From assembly GCA_022575985.1 (NCBI GenBank), contig JAKSXM010000231.1, forward strand, positions 22,668,501-22,732,500: DNA of 64,000 nucleotides, written 5' to 3'. The position numbers and the translations under genes were made by a program. The notes under the pieces are model-generated. The model saw nothing but the letters and a program-made list of their open reading frames with translations. It did no database searches and was not told where the DNA came from. This document shows positions 12,581 to 23,639 of this stretch, piece by piece. Each line of letters begins with the position of its first letter. Within the stretch, counting starts at the first letter, position 1. The stretch comes from Anagrus nilaparvatae. Its lineage: Eukaryota > Arthropoda > Insecta > Hymenoptera > Mymaridae.

Positions 12581-13009
12581 TGGATTTCATCTACATCCTG
12601 ATATCGCTGTAATAGTTTAAATTGATTAATTAACCTTTCTCTGGTAGGTTTAAGAGGGTAGCTGGTGTAGCTGGGGCAAAAACTAAGGATGATGGATAAA
12701 TTCTGACTTAAAGTTCCTCTTAAGGCCCCCTTTTTATTATTTTGTGTAATTTTAATGAATTTTAAGCATCTTTTTTTTTAGTTATTTTATTATACAATAA
12801 ATTCACATTTTTTTTTAAATTGTTACAAAACTGTCAAAGAATACAAAAAAAAAATTACTATTTTTATTTTCCAAATTTTTTACATTTTATAGAAGGCGTC
12901 AAAGTAGAGGCTGAAAAAAAAAGTAAAAAACGGTTCCACATCTAGCGCCTATTGTGGGCATCTGAAAAAAAAAATAAAATAGCATTTTATTCCCTATAGA
13001 CTTCTAGAC

Positions 13010-13172
13010 CTTCACCGAGGCCGAGGTGAGGCAAGGTTTACTATAAATGACCGAGACCAAGGCGAGGCGAAAGATGGATCTCGCCTCGCCTCGGACTCGG
13101 CTGAGGTCGAAAAATCATTACCTCGGTCTCGCCTCGGCCTCGCCTCGGTCTCGGCCGAGATCCTCGAGATTT
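13010..13172. repeat. GC-rich hexamer-type cluster (CTCGGC/CTCGCC words)
   Basis: Short words CTCGCC, CTCGGT, CTCGGC and their complements are reiterated on both strands for about 160 bp in otherwise AT-rich DNA. It lies between units of the foldback arm. Comparable to the CGATATCG cluster at 42740. Function unknown. Confidence 0.6.
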
Positions 13173-14064
13173 GATAATACAAAAAAAAATTAATTAAAAT
13201 TCTAATTAAAATCTAAATTCATGTTTATTTAAAAAAAAAAAATATTTTATACAGATTGTAGTAAATAATCGTTATCGTAGCCACATATTTCAGATACTAA
13301 ATCCGATTTCACCCAAGCACAAAGTAAAATATTCGCCCTTTTGGGTAGTTTAGAGAGTGTCTGGGGTAGCTAGTGCAAAATCTGAGGGTTTAGAGTAAAT
13401 TCTGACTTTACATTCGTTTTTAAAACAAGAAAAAACGTAGTTAAAATACTTTTATTTTTAACTTTTGTAAAAAATAAAATATTCACCCTCTGGGGTAGTT
13501 TAGAGGGTGATTGGGGTAGCTGGGGCAAAAACTAAGGGTGATAGGTAAATTCTGACTTCAAATTCGTTTTTAGAACATCAAAATACGTAACTAAGGTACT
13601 TTTATTTTTAACTTTTGTAAAAAATAAAATATTCACCCTCTGGGGCAGTTTAGAGTGTGATTAGGGTATCTGGGGCAACAAATAAGGGTGATAGGTATTT
13701 TTTAATTTCAAATTCGTTTTTAAAACAACAAAAAACGTAGTTAAAGTACTCTTATTTTTAACTTTTGGACAAAAAATATTTGCTTTTTGGGTCACTTTAG
13801 AAGGTGGCTGGGGTAGCTGGGGCAAAATCTGAGATTGTAGGGTTAATTCTGACTTCATATTCGTTTTTAGGACATCAAAATACGTGACGAGGGTACTTTT
13901 ATTTGTATTTTTTTCATAAAATAAAATATTAACCCTCTGGCGCAGATTAGAGGGTGGTTGGGGTTGTTGGGGAAAAAACTAAGGGTGCGAGGTGGATTTT
14001 GACTTCAGATTCTATTTTAGGACCTCAATAAACGTAGTTTACATACTTTTATTTTATTTGTTTG

Positions 14065-14517
14065 ATTAGAAGCTTTAACATAAGCAAATTTTGATGAAAA
14101 TTTATTTTCAAAAATAAGGCTATGACATTTTTTGATACTGATTTATCAGTTCATGTTATTTTTAGCCTTATTAAATTTAAAAAATCTTTGAATGCAATTT
14201 TATAAAATTAATAGAATAAAAGTTCCAGCTGTATTTAAATTAGAAAGAGAAAACAAAACTTCTTCCTTCTAACGGTATACAAAAGCAAGCATTTTTAGTC
14301 GTTTTGGGAACATGTGCATGGCAAGTACTTACACAAATTTCAAAAAAAAAAAAAATAATTTTATATTTTTAATATTTTTTGTTTTTTAAATAATTAAACG
14401 GTGTCTAGATAAGGTGTATTAGGAGTCTACTGACGAACCAACCTAATACACTATGGCGAAACACTGTTACGTGACTATTAGTTGAAAATTAACCAATTTA
14501 ATGGTTAAATTAATAAA
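14065..14517. other. unrelated insertion splitting the foldback arm
   Basis: About 450 bp of AT-rich DNA separates the last regular tandem unit from one outlying unit. A small inverted pair, GGTGTATTAGG and CCTAATACAC, lies at 14418-14452. No coding potential. Confidence 0.45.
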
Positions 14518-14756
14518 AATATTACATTTTATTTTTAAATTTTGGACAAAATAAAATATTTGCCTCCTGGGTCGGTTTAGAGGGTGTCTGGAGTAGCTGG
14601 GGCAAAATCTGAGGGTGTAGGGTAGGTAGGTTTAATTCCAAGATCAGAACTTTTTTTTGTGTAGCTGTGTTATTTATTCAATATTAAATTAAATTATAAT
14701 TTAAGGTTTAGTTACAGGTTCAGAACTTTTTTTTTGTGCAGCTGTGTAATCTACTT

Positions 14757-15416
14757 TATTATAAAAAAAAAAAATGCATCAAATAAGATAATTAGCACTT
14801 TTTTAATTATTATAAAATCTACAAATTAACCCGATTAGAATGCATTTTGAATTGTGAAAATCCACCGAGAACTCGCGAAAATCGGGTGAAAATAAAAAAT
14901 ATTGCAGTTTTTAAAAAGTTTAATATTGACCTTATTTTTCAACCGATTTTTTAAATTCAAATTTCCTTTTAATCGGGTTAAAAAGTAGAATATTAGTGGA
15001 CCAAAAAATCCTTATTTTTATCAAAAATTGCAACAAAAAAAAATGATAAAAAAATAAAAGAAATTTTAATGAACCCTGCTGTGAATAATTAAAATTATAC
15101 GTAATGTAAATTTTGTCTTAATTCACAGCAGGGTTCATTAAAATTTCTTTTATTTTTTTATCATTTTTTTTTGTTGCAATTTTTGATAAAAATAAGGATT
15201 TTTTGGTCTACTAATATTCTACTTTTTAACCCGATTAAAAGGAAATTTGAATTTTTAAAAACTGCAATATTTTTTATTTTCACCCGATTTTCGCGAGTTC
15301 TCGGTGGATTTTCACAATTCAAAATGCATTCTAATCGGGTTAATTTGTAGATTTTATAATAATTAAAAAAGTGCTAATTATCTTATTTGATGCATTTTTT
15401 TTTTTTTTTATAATAA
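14757..15416. repeat. 660-bp inverted-repeat (hairpin) element
   Basis: Arms of roughly 300 bp pair almost end to end: ATGCATCAAATAAGATAATT near 14774 with its mirror near 15380; CCGAGAACTCGCGAAAATCG near 14862 with its mirror near 15290; and GAACCCTGCTGTGAAT near 15072 with its mirror near 15122, around a loop of about 40 bp. The left arm has one extra stretch of about 45 bp. No open frame or transposase. It behaves as a MITE or recent palindromic duplication. Confidence 0.85.
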
Positions 15417-15470
15417 ATAAACTCATAAAATTTAAATATTTAATTATTCTTTTGTATTTTTATGGATTTA

Positions 15471-15586
15471 TTGGTGGTAAAGGCATTATTGAAGCCGACT
15501 GTACAAGAAAACATACTGCTCAAATGCAATCACAGGGAAAACTTGTTTTTAAACAGTTGGGATTTTTCGGTAAATCTAAAAATTAA
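15471..15586 (+). pseudogene. short scrap resembling the helicase element at 45.3 kb
   Basis: The plus strand reads QMQSQGKLVFKQ before a stop at 15584. The same words in nearly the same nucleotides (MQSQRELVFKQF) occur in the PIF1-like helicase fossil on the minus strand near 45330-45367. The match covers only about 40 bases and upstream residues do not obviously match, so a shared repeat rather than helicase coding is possible. Downstream to 16559 only AT-rich DNA is seen. Confidence 0.3.
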
Positions 15587-16559
15587 AAAAGAAATCACTA
15601 TAAAAATATAAACTTAATGTTATAGGGTAATAGTTAATGTTTTTATTTACAATAATTAAAACAATTTACAGACAAATTTTTATTTAAAAAAAAAATTTAA
15701 GCAATACAAATGAATCTCATTGAAAGTAATGAAAAATATTGTGTAAAGCGGGTTGCATATAAGTTATTATACACATATTTCATATTTGTTACCTTTTTTG
15801 CTTCTTAAAAAAAGAGTTTAAAAGTATACCAAGTATTTTATAAAAATTAGTTGCAAAAAATAATTTTGCATAATTACAAAAAAAAATGTAAAAATCAACC
15901 AGAAATTACTTTAAATAACTGAAATACCAAATTTTTATGCACATTTCATATAAACAACAGCCCCCTAAGATTGAAAATACCACCTGATAGCGTAAGTCCC
16001 GCCTAGTGTCCCAAGCGAATAATCAAAGAAGATCAATAATTACTACTTAATTGAATTAATAATTCCCCCTGATATATAAGTATTCTTCATTATATAAATA
16101 TTCAATACTATGTGGCCACTTTAATTTGCATCACTTGATGCTTTCCATTTTGCATGAAAAAAATTGTACTCAGAATGAATCGAACAAATCAGAATTGAAA
16201 GTTGTTAATACACCTACATAAATTTTTAATAATAAGTGATGATTTGGTGATTAAATATTTAAAATTAAATCGTGTGCTATCAAATTTTTGACTGCAGTTT
16301 TTATGACATAAATATGTGATAACTATATACTGTCCGTTTAAAAAAGATATGATGCGCTTGATTTTATTGAGCAACTTCAACAAAAATGATCAAAAAACAT
16401 CCAGTTATAATTTTTCTTATAGAAAATTGTTTATTTCACCCCTATATGGAAGGTCAAGTTTCAAAGTTTATTAGGATAAGAGTTATGGCCAAGAAGTGAG
16501 CATAAAAGAGTAAAAAAAACTGAACAGTTTTCATAGTCATTTTCAAATCTCTATAATTT

Positions 16560-19500
16560 TATTAAAAATCAATATTTTTTTTACCAAAACATAACCACAG
16601 GTTCTTTGACTCTTTCTTACGGGACCGTTCATGATTATTAACAAAAAAAGTTTTAGGTTAATTTTTTTCAGTCAATAAGGAACCAGTAAATATTTATTCA
16701 TAACTATTTTATTGTTGTAATAATTTTGGTAGAGTAATTACTAACCTTTTCAGACTAAAATACAAAAAATAAAATATTTTAATAAAAATAAGAAATTTGG
16801 ATAACATATACATAAAAATTGTTGTCAATTTTTTACTTTCTTATATTATAAATAACATGTAGATTTTATAGATCTTTAAAAAGTGCTTATATTTTGTCAA
16901 TCATTATTTTAAACATTCATTAATGTTATCACAATTAAAATACAATATTTATTTTTGATGTTAATTTTTACCATTCTTATTTTCACATGGTTTCTAGTAG
17001 AGTATAAATTTAAAATTCTCAACGTAAACAAAACATAACATAACATAGTACCAGATGTCGATAAAATCATTTTTCCAGGTGATATTGAAAACTTTTTTTG
17101 CCGTATTAATATAATTTAATTTTTATATACTACTTTTAAATTTGACATATCTTTCATCGTATTTATTGTATTTTTTTATAATATTGAATCTTTAACTTTT
17201 CATTAAATTTTTCTTTATATTTATGTGTTTCATAAACCAAAACTTCAACATTACTTAAATCAAAATTAAGATTTGTAAGACTAGTATGTTTTTTATTTTT
17301 TTTATTTTTTTATTTTTTTTTTCAAGGGAAATATGAAAATTTTGCATCAACCATCGAGTGGTTGTGGGACTTAAAAATCCGCAAATTTTCATGACTGCCC
17401 AGTTGTACAAGTAGAAATACAACTTGGAGACTTTGCCAACGAACCCGGTCGCCGACTTCGTCCCAGATTCTTACTGGGTAAACACACTTTAAACCCCCAT
17501 TGCGCTTGTTTGCCGCAAACCGGGACTCTCTTTTCAGGTATAACTTCTGTATGGAACACGCAGCTAGGCAGCTGGTTGCTGTCTTTCCCCTGCCTAGGGA
17601 TGGGAGGGCTCTATGATAGAAAGCCTTCCTCCTTTTTTGAGAACAAACGTTCACGTACTCTGTTATTTTGTTCCAGTTTTTAGAACTTCGTAGCATTTCC
17701 GAGACCACACGCTCTGGCCTCCAAGTCGGAAAGTACGGGCGCCCCTCCCAGTAGCGCACACATCCGAAGAATGTGTGCTCTACGGTATCTACCTCGAACA
17801 GACAGTGTAAGCACTGCCGTGTTGCAACTTTGTGCCACTTCCTCAACATGTTACGGAAGTATTATGTCAAAAGTGACCTTTTAAGAACTGAATAAGATAT
17901 ATATAAATCTACCTCCCCATGTTCGCGTCTCGTCCAAGCCTCCAGGTCCGGGATTTTTTTGTGCATCCACCAGTCACACTTATCGCTTTCTCATCATCCC
18001 TGCCATTTAATCTTAGCATTGGAGTGGGCGCGGATGGAAGCCACTTTGCTCTTCTCTACACTTTCGTATATGGATTTGCTCTCCAATGCTAGCAGGTCAA
18101 TAAGAAAGACACTGACTACCACCTGAATCACCGATAGCGATACCGTGTGGTATGCGCTGGCGATCCTGAGTGCCGTTTGTCTCTGTACAGAGCAGATATT
18201 ATGCCTGTACTTCTTGATTCAGGTGGCGTCCGCTCAATTTTCCTAGCCGTATAGCAAAACAGAGTTCACCACGGATATTAGGAGTCTTGGATTTCCAGGT
18301 TTGGGCCCACCTATGATGTCCATGAGCCTTGACATGAAGGATGCGACCAAGACGGCCTTCTCACTTGTATTCTGAAATTATTCCCAGAAGTTCAGCTTAT
18401 TGTCAAGCAGAACTCCCAGGTACTTCACCGATGTTCTGGTTCGGATCGAGTGGTGATTTCCGCCATCGTCGATGGGTCAGCAGTACGATCTCCGTTTTTG
18501 GGAACGCGAGCTCCAGCTGGAGCCCGTGCTCGTCTATCCATAGGTTGATCTGTCTCATGACTTGATTCAGCTTCTGCTGGGCCATTCCCTTTAACCTTTA
18601 TGTTTAGGGCCAAGTCGTATGCGTACCCAATTAGGGAGACATCTCAAGAACCGACCCTTGGGCAATGCCTAACGCCCTTTCCCGCCTATCATCTAGCGTG
18701 TCATAGAGCAGCCTTGGGTTCCACAGGTAATCTTTTAAGACTTTACCTAGGTATCTGGATATTCAAAAGTCCTGCTCGAAAGATCGGAGCATGCCATCCC
18801 AACTGGCCGAATTGAATGCATTTTTAGCATCCAGCGTACTTTCTCTCTCTCTACCATTACGGTATACAAGACCCGCCTGATGGCGTATACGGTGGAATAC
18901 CCCTCATGAAAGCCGTGCTGTTCCTCAGAGAGATCACCACCCTCCACGGTCCCTAGTTTTAGTCTAGCCCAAAGCATGCTCTCAAATCACCTTTTCAATG
19001 GTATTTAACATACACAGTGGTCTGTAAGATGACGAACATTCGGAAGCTCCTCCCTTTCTTTTGTTAAGGAGCACTAGACAAGACACCTTCCACTCTCTTG
19101 GAAACACTTCTACCACCAAGTAAGCATTAAACATCCCCAGCAGAATATTAGGGATTACCTTATCGGCCCGCTCGAGGACCTCCGCTGGTATCCCATCCGG
19201 TTCCAGCGCCTTGCAATTTTTCACGACTTTGATAGCCTTGACCATCTTATTATTACATTAATAGTGACACTTCATCCCTGGGTATTTCCTCTACCGGATG
19301 CTTCTGGACGGGCTGTTTAGGGAGGAGAACGCCCACTATCCTTTCGGTCGTCGCCGCTTTATCGTATTATCGGACCCCCGGTTCAATTTGCCCATTACGA
19401 ATTTGTAACCAAGGCTTCAGGGGTCACTGTTTACGTCTTAGCGTATTGAACGCATGAAACGAGCCTTGCTTTGGCAGATGGCCTTGGACAGCCGGTGTTT

Positions 19501-20225
19501 AGCGTACTTTAGGGCACTGTGGCCTCGGGTGGTTCCCGTGCTCTCTGCGCCTTCCGTCGCGCCTTGTGACACTCCCTTCGGAGGTCCACTATTTCAGGGG
19601 TCCATCAGTGAACAGGATTTCTCCCCTTCCATGGCCGCTGGCAGGGCATGCAGGCGTCTCAAGCCCCGCGTAGTAACGAAGTTACTTTCTTTACAAAGAT
19701 TTCAGCCTCGAAGAGACTTTTGAGTCCTTCGTACCAAACGGCGATTGACGCTAACTCGATCCGAAGATATTCTAATACGTTCCAACCTAGGAGGCGCCTA
19801 TTGTACGAAGGTCGTTGAGAGGTTCCCTCCAACACCCCGAAGGTGATGTATTTATGGTCGCTACCATTTTCGCCATCAAATAAATATTGTATTTTAATTC
19901 TAATAATATGAATGAGTGTTTAAAAAAATGTTCGACAAAATATAAGCTGATAAAAAATTGTCATGTATAAAATCTACATGTTATTTATCTACTAAGGTAA
20001 AAAATTGACAAAAATTTTTATTTATGTGTTATAAAAATTTCTTAGTTTTATTAAAATATTTTATTTTTTGTATTTTAGTTTACAGAGGGTAGTAATTACA
20101 CTACCGAAATTATTACTATAATAAAATAGTTATAAATAAAAATTTACTGGTTCGTTATTGACTGAAAAAATAAACCTAAAATTTATTTAATAGAAAATTT
20201 TAAAGGAACATCATAATAATTAAAA
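16560..20225. mobile_element. pair of about 350-bp inverted arms enclosing a LINE
   Basis: 16600-16965 and 19875-20225 are inverted copies at moderate similarity: CAGTCAATAAGGAACCAGTA pairs with the mirror at 20148-20170, AGTAATTACTA pairs with AGTAATTACAC-like sequence near 20090, and CAATTTTTTAC near 16830 pairs with its mirror near 20005. They bracket an R1-type LINE at 17322-19868. A terminal-inverted-repeat element that later received the LINE is the simplest reading. No transposase was seen. Confidence 0.6.
17322..19868 (-). mobile_element. R1-clade non-LTR retrotransposon, 5'-truncated (copy A3)
   Basis: Reads on the minus strand from the last part of an APE-type endonuclease (SDHKYITFGV near 19860) through a linker (PEIVDLRRECHKARRKAQ). 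RT follows in pieces: KALEPDGIPAEVLERADKVI near 19200, SSYRPLCMLNTIEKVI near 19030 and LSEEQHGFHEGYSTVYAIRR near 18890. Then come the post-RT thumb (QINLWIDEHGLQLELAFPKT near 18500) and the C-terminal zinc knuckle CLHC..H..C near 17800. Several frameshifts separate these pieces and the catalytic YADD region is damaged, so no protein can be made. The 5' end stops exactly beside an inverted arm. It is a different subfamily from copies A1/A2/A4. Confidence 0.85.
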
Positions 20226-21046
20226 ATTTAACAAAAAAGTTCTAGGTCTTCTAACATTTTTTATCGAAATCATTTCTAGTTGTCATATTGATGTGTTCTC
20301 TTTTAATCTATAGGTAGATTACAATTCCAAAATTTTATATGCGTGGGTTTGCTAGTTTGATATAGTTCAAGAAAGTAAAGTTTAAAGTGCCAAGTATTTC
20401 CATGATATTCCAATTATGGTTAAAAATAAAACTTGAGATGAGTATTTTTAAAAGAACCACAATTTGTATATGGTCATCCTGGATGAAAATTCCAAATATT
20501 CAGGGCAAAAACAAAATTTTTTTCAGTTTTATGAAAATACTTCGTAAACCGTTTAAAATATAAAAAATTTACCCAAATAAGAAAATAATGACAATAATAC
20601 TAATAATAAAAGTCTATTTACTCCCTGAAATACATTTTACAGCAAAGTTGGAAAGATTCCATTCTTTTGAAAAAATTTATTACCCAGATTTACAATTCTT
20701 TCCCGTCTGAATTCAATAAATTATTATCCCAAGATAATATTCTTTAATAGGGAACTACTCCATTCGTATTTAACCCCTGGATTTTCGTTTTCTCCAAGGG
20801 TATATTTTGCCTACTCCACACAAGAATCGTAATTAATGAGCAAATTTTTCATACCAAATATAGACATTTTATAGAAACAATATTTAACAGGAATCAAATA
20901 AAAGGTCTAATAAGCACTTCAAGTCGATGCACGAATAATCGATGTGTTTGTGAAAATGGTTCTCTAGATTAAAATAAATAAATCCTAATAAATAAAACCA
21001 TAAAGCAATTACGATTTTAATCGTCAAATATTAATTATTGAATTAC
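20226..21046. other. Nmdar1 intron sequence downstream of the second exon, nothing recognised
   Basis: AT-rich, low-repeat DNA following the splice donor at 21046. The next expected exon, carrying transmembrane segment M3 and the SYTANLAAFL motif, is not found anywhere between 1 and 21040, so this intron probably continues beyond the window. Confidence 0.5.
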
Positions 21047-21281
21047 CTTCCCCTATTCCACTATTCAATAATACACCCCATGCAAACCAAATAGCACTGG
21101 ATAAATTTAATGCATCCTCTTCAGTTCCATCCATATTGGCTATTTTGAATCTCCCAAATGGTGAAAATCTATCAAGTAAATATAAAACTAGTGCCACAAC
21201 GTGAACTGAAACCATTACTAATATCCACAAAGTATTGCTAAATGGTTGAAGGAAAGAAACTAAAGTAGATGATCTTGATGG
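21047..21281 (-). CDS. Nmdar1: Nmdar1 internal exon: linker, transmembrane M1 and start of pore loop
   Basis: NMDA-type ionotropic glutamate receptor subunit 1, the obligatory glycine-binding subunit of a Ca2+-permeable synaptic cation channel. The minus-strand exon is 235 bp, follows a TTTTTTAG acceptor and ends at a GTAATT donor. It starts in phase 0 and ends with one base of a codon. It encodes [19 protein letters not shown] (S1-M1 linker), then M1 ([17 protein letters not shown]), [10 protein letters not shown], an acidic loop, and [20 protein letters not shown], the start of the re-entrant pore loop. The Asn of LLNSG is the channel N-site that governs Mg2+ block and Ca2+ permeation in this family. 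Frame and residues are intact, with no stop. The joined frame follows directly from the exon at 30128-30285. Confidence 0.97.
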
Positions 21282-21364
21282 CTAAAAAAGAATAATATTT
21301 ATGAAAATAAATTATATTAATCTCCTAAAAATTTGTAAAATCTTCTTAAAATTTTTGCATGCAT

Positions 21365-21366
<2 letters not shown>

Positions 21367-21401
<35 letters not shown>
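21367..21401. repeat. CT dinucleotide microsatellite
   Basis: About 17 uninterrupted CT units, 86 bp from the exon acceptor. On the transcribed (minus) strand it reads as GA repeats. Confidence 0.95.
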
Positions 21402-21404
<3 letters not shown>

Positions 21405-22289
21405 ATACAAAATACTTTTTTCATAAATTTCAGCGCTTATAAATTTATATATTGCGGGAAATAAAGTTAAAAGTCTCCGTTACACATCTATCGTCTTTTT
21501 TTAAAGAATATTTGATTTAATTAAATTGATCTTCAGAAATAAAAAAGCTAAAATAGTGTTATGTTAAACCAATTTCTTTTTCTAACAAATTATTTTAATA
21601 ATATCTTTTAAAGACAGGTTTGGACCGATAAATTGTTCTAAAACCCATAAAAATAATTTGAATGATATATATTTATTTTTTTTAACGATTTTAATGAAAT
21701 TCTGGAAAAAAAGGAAAAAATATCTTTACGTTTACGGAAAATCGATATAGTTTTTTTTTAGTCGATATAATTTTTTTTAGTGTAACGAAAAATCCAATGA
21801 ACTTTTTTTACACAATTTTATTTTTCTCTGATCAAAATTTTGATTTTATTGAGCATATAGGGAATATAAACATATGAATTAGAAACAAATAAAGTGGACG
21901 ATATAAACAATGCTCAATTAAATTAAAATACTAAAATTGGTCAGTAAGGAACTACAGATGATGTACTTTTTACAAACTTTTACAAAAACTAAATACAGTT
22001 AAGTTGAAATACACAAAAATAAACATCCTAATTTATATACAATACATATAATAACTCTTACAACTATTCAAAAAATTTATTACATAAAAATTAATAAAAA
22101 TTAACTTTTTGTCAAAAATTAACACAAATATAATTTTTATATTATTCAAAAAAAAATGTGTTTTAATAAAATTAAACATAAGTTGTAAATTTTTGGTTCC
22201 TTAATGAGAAACCATTGTGATGGGTTTAATTTTGGTTTCCGGTTTTTTGGCATATAAGCACGTTTTGAGACCTCTAAAGCTAAAAACCC

Positions 22290-23190
22290 GGTTTTTAAAA
22301 AAAGTCTGTGTGTGTGTGTAAATGTGTGTGAATGTATGTAGCCGGTGATATTTTATTAACATTACGGAATTCAGACCTAATTTTTTTTTTTTAATTTTTC
22401 ACCAAAAAAGCTCGTGGTACTTTTTTTTAATTTGGATGTAATGCCTCATTTAATTCCATGAAAGTACTTATATTTCGAATCTGATAATTAATTTTTGAAA
22501 ATTTTTTTCCCAAAATTTTTTTCACTCAAAAATACAGAATACACCAAATTTTTTTTTTTTTGACTTATTATCTAATTTATTTCTATTAGAGTACTACTTT
22601 TATTAAGTTCTTTTACAGTAATTTTTTGGATCTTAAACCAAATTTTTTCATTATTTTTTGATAAAAATTAAAAAAATAAATAAATTTAAAAATCTGTAAA
22701 TTTTATTTTTATTTTGGGTGTAATACCTCATTTAATTCCATGAAAGTACTAATATCTGAAAATATTGTAACCGATGAAATTTCAAAACCATTATGGAATT
22801 AAGACCTAATTTTTTTTTCAAAGACTTTTTCATCAAAAAATCTTAAAATACTTTTTTTTTAATAATTTTGATGCAATAAATCATTTATTTCCATGAAATT
22901 ACTTACATTTGAATGTATGATTTTTACTCAATATTGCGAATTAATTTTTTGAAAATATTTTTCACAAAATTTTCGTCACAAAAAAATACAAAAAATACCA
23001 ATTTTTTTTTTCTTTCTGGTTGTAGTACATAATTTATTTCTATGAGAGTACTAGTTTTAGAAAGTATGTTTATAGTAAGTTTTTGGATATGATACCGAAT
23101 TTTTTCAAAATTTTTTTCTTTAAATTAAAAAAACCAATAAATTAAAAAACTGCAATATTGTTTTTTTTTTTGTAATTTTTTTTTGCGTAG
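22290..23190 (+). repeat. TR-A tandem array, about 150-bp unit, five decayed units, with GT-rich lead-in
   Basis: Units begin near 22431, 22558, 22713, 22867 and 23015, each with a GTA-TNCCTCATTTANTTCCATG-like start and GTACT. The array is preceded by a GTCTGTGTGTGTGTG / ATGTATGTAGCCGG segment, a combination common in repetitive insect DNA. It matches 1735-2330 in orientation and layout. Non-coding. Confidence 0.7.
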
Positions 23191-23519
23191 GAAAAAGGAA
23201 AAATGCGTTACGCATACTGTTCAGCATCTGGAATGACAGTTATGTGGGACTCGACTTGCCTTTACCGACTAAAACTCCACTCCCTTTCTAACTTATGCCT
23301 ATTCCGGGACCGTTTTCACATTACTTCATGACGGGTTCAATGCCACTTAGTGCTATTCGTGAACTCCATCTTTTGACTTTGTAACCAGTGATTCTTTAGT
23401 CTAGTTAAGGACTCCATCATTCCATCTAATTAAAATTTCAATTTTATGTGCTGTTATCTTCAATGAAAAATATGTTGGCTATAAAATATACGTCATTTTC
23501 CAATATCGTCAAAAGAGAA

Positions 23520-23600
23520 GGTAATAAATAAATATATAAATAAATAAATAAATAATTAAATAAATACATAAATAAATAAATAGATAAATAAATTAAAACT
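23520..23600. repeat. TAAA tetranucleotide microsatellite
   Basis: Interrupted AAATAAATAAATAAATAAAT runs over about 80 bp. It lies just beyond the 3' side of the minus-strand LINE at 23640-26870, with about 300 bp of non-coding GC-richer sequence (23200-23510) on its far side. Confidence 0.85.
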
Positions 23601-23639
23601 AAATAAATATTATCCTACCATTTTCCATTGATTGCGGTA

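Larger units (their letters stand above)
11565..14640. mobile_element. foldback-like element: inverted arms made of about 150-bp tandem repeats
   Basis: The left arm (11565-12085) holds three units in one orientation, marked by CAGCTACCCCANNNACCCTC at 11761, 11911 and 12058. The right arm holds units in the opposite orientation, marked by GAGGGTG-TTGGGGTAGCTGGGGC near 12650, 13351, 13501, 13651, 13798 and 13948, plus a separated unit at 14518-14640. Period is 147-150 bp. An inner inverted repeat (GGTTAATTAATC near 12093, mirrored near 12625) borders a unique core. Tandem direct repeats inside inverted arms are the layout of Drosophila FB/Galileo-type elements; kinship to them is inference. 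No transposase is seen. Confidence 0.7.

Noticed and set aside
13661..13858. Minus-strand open frame
   Set aside because: It lies across foldback repeat units; neighbouring units have stops at equivalent positions.
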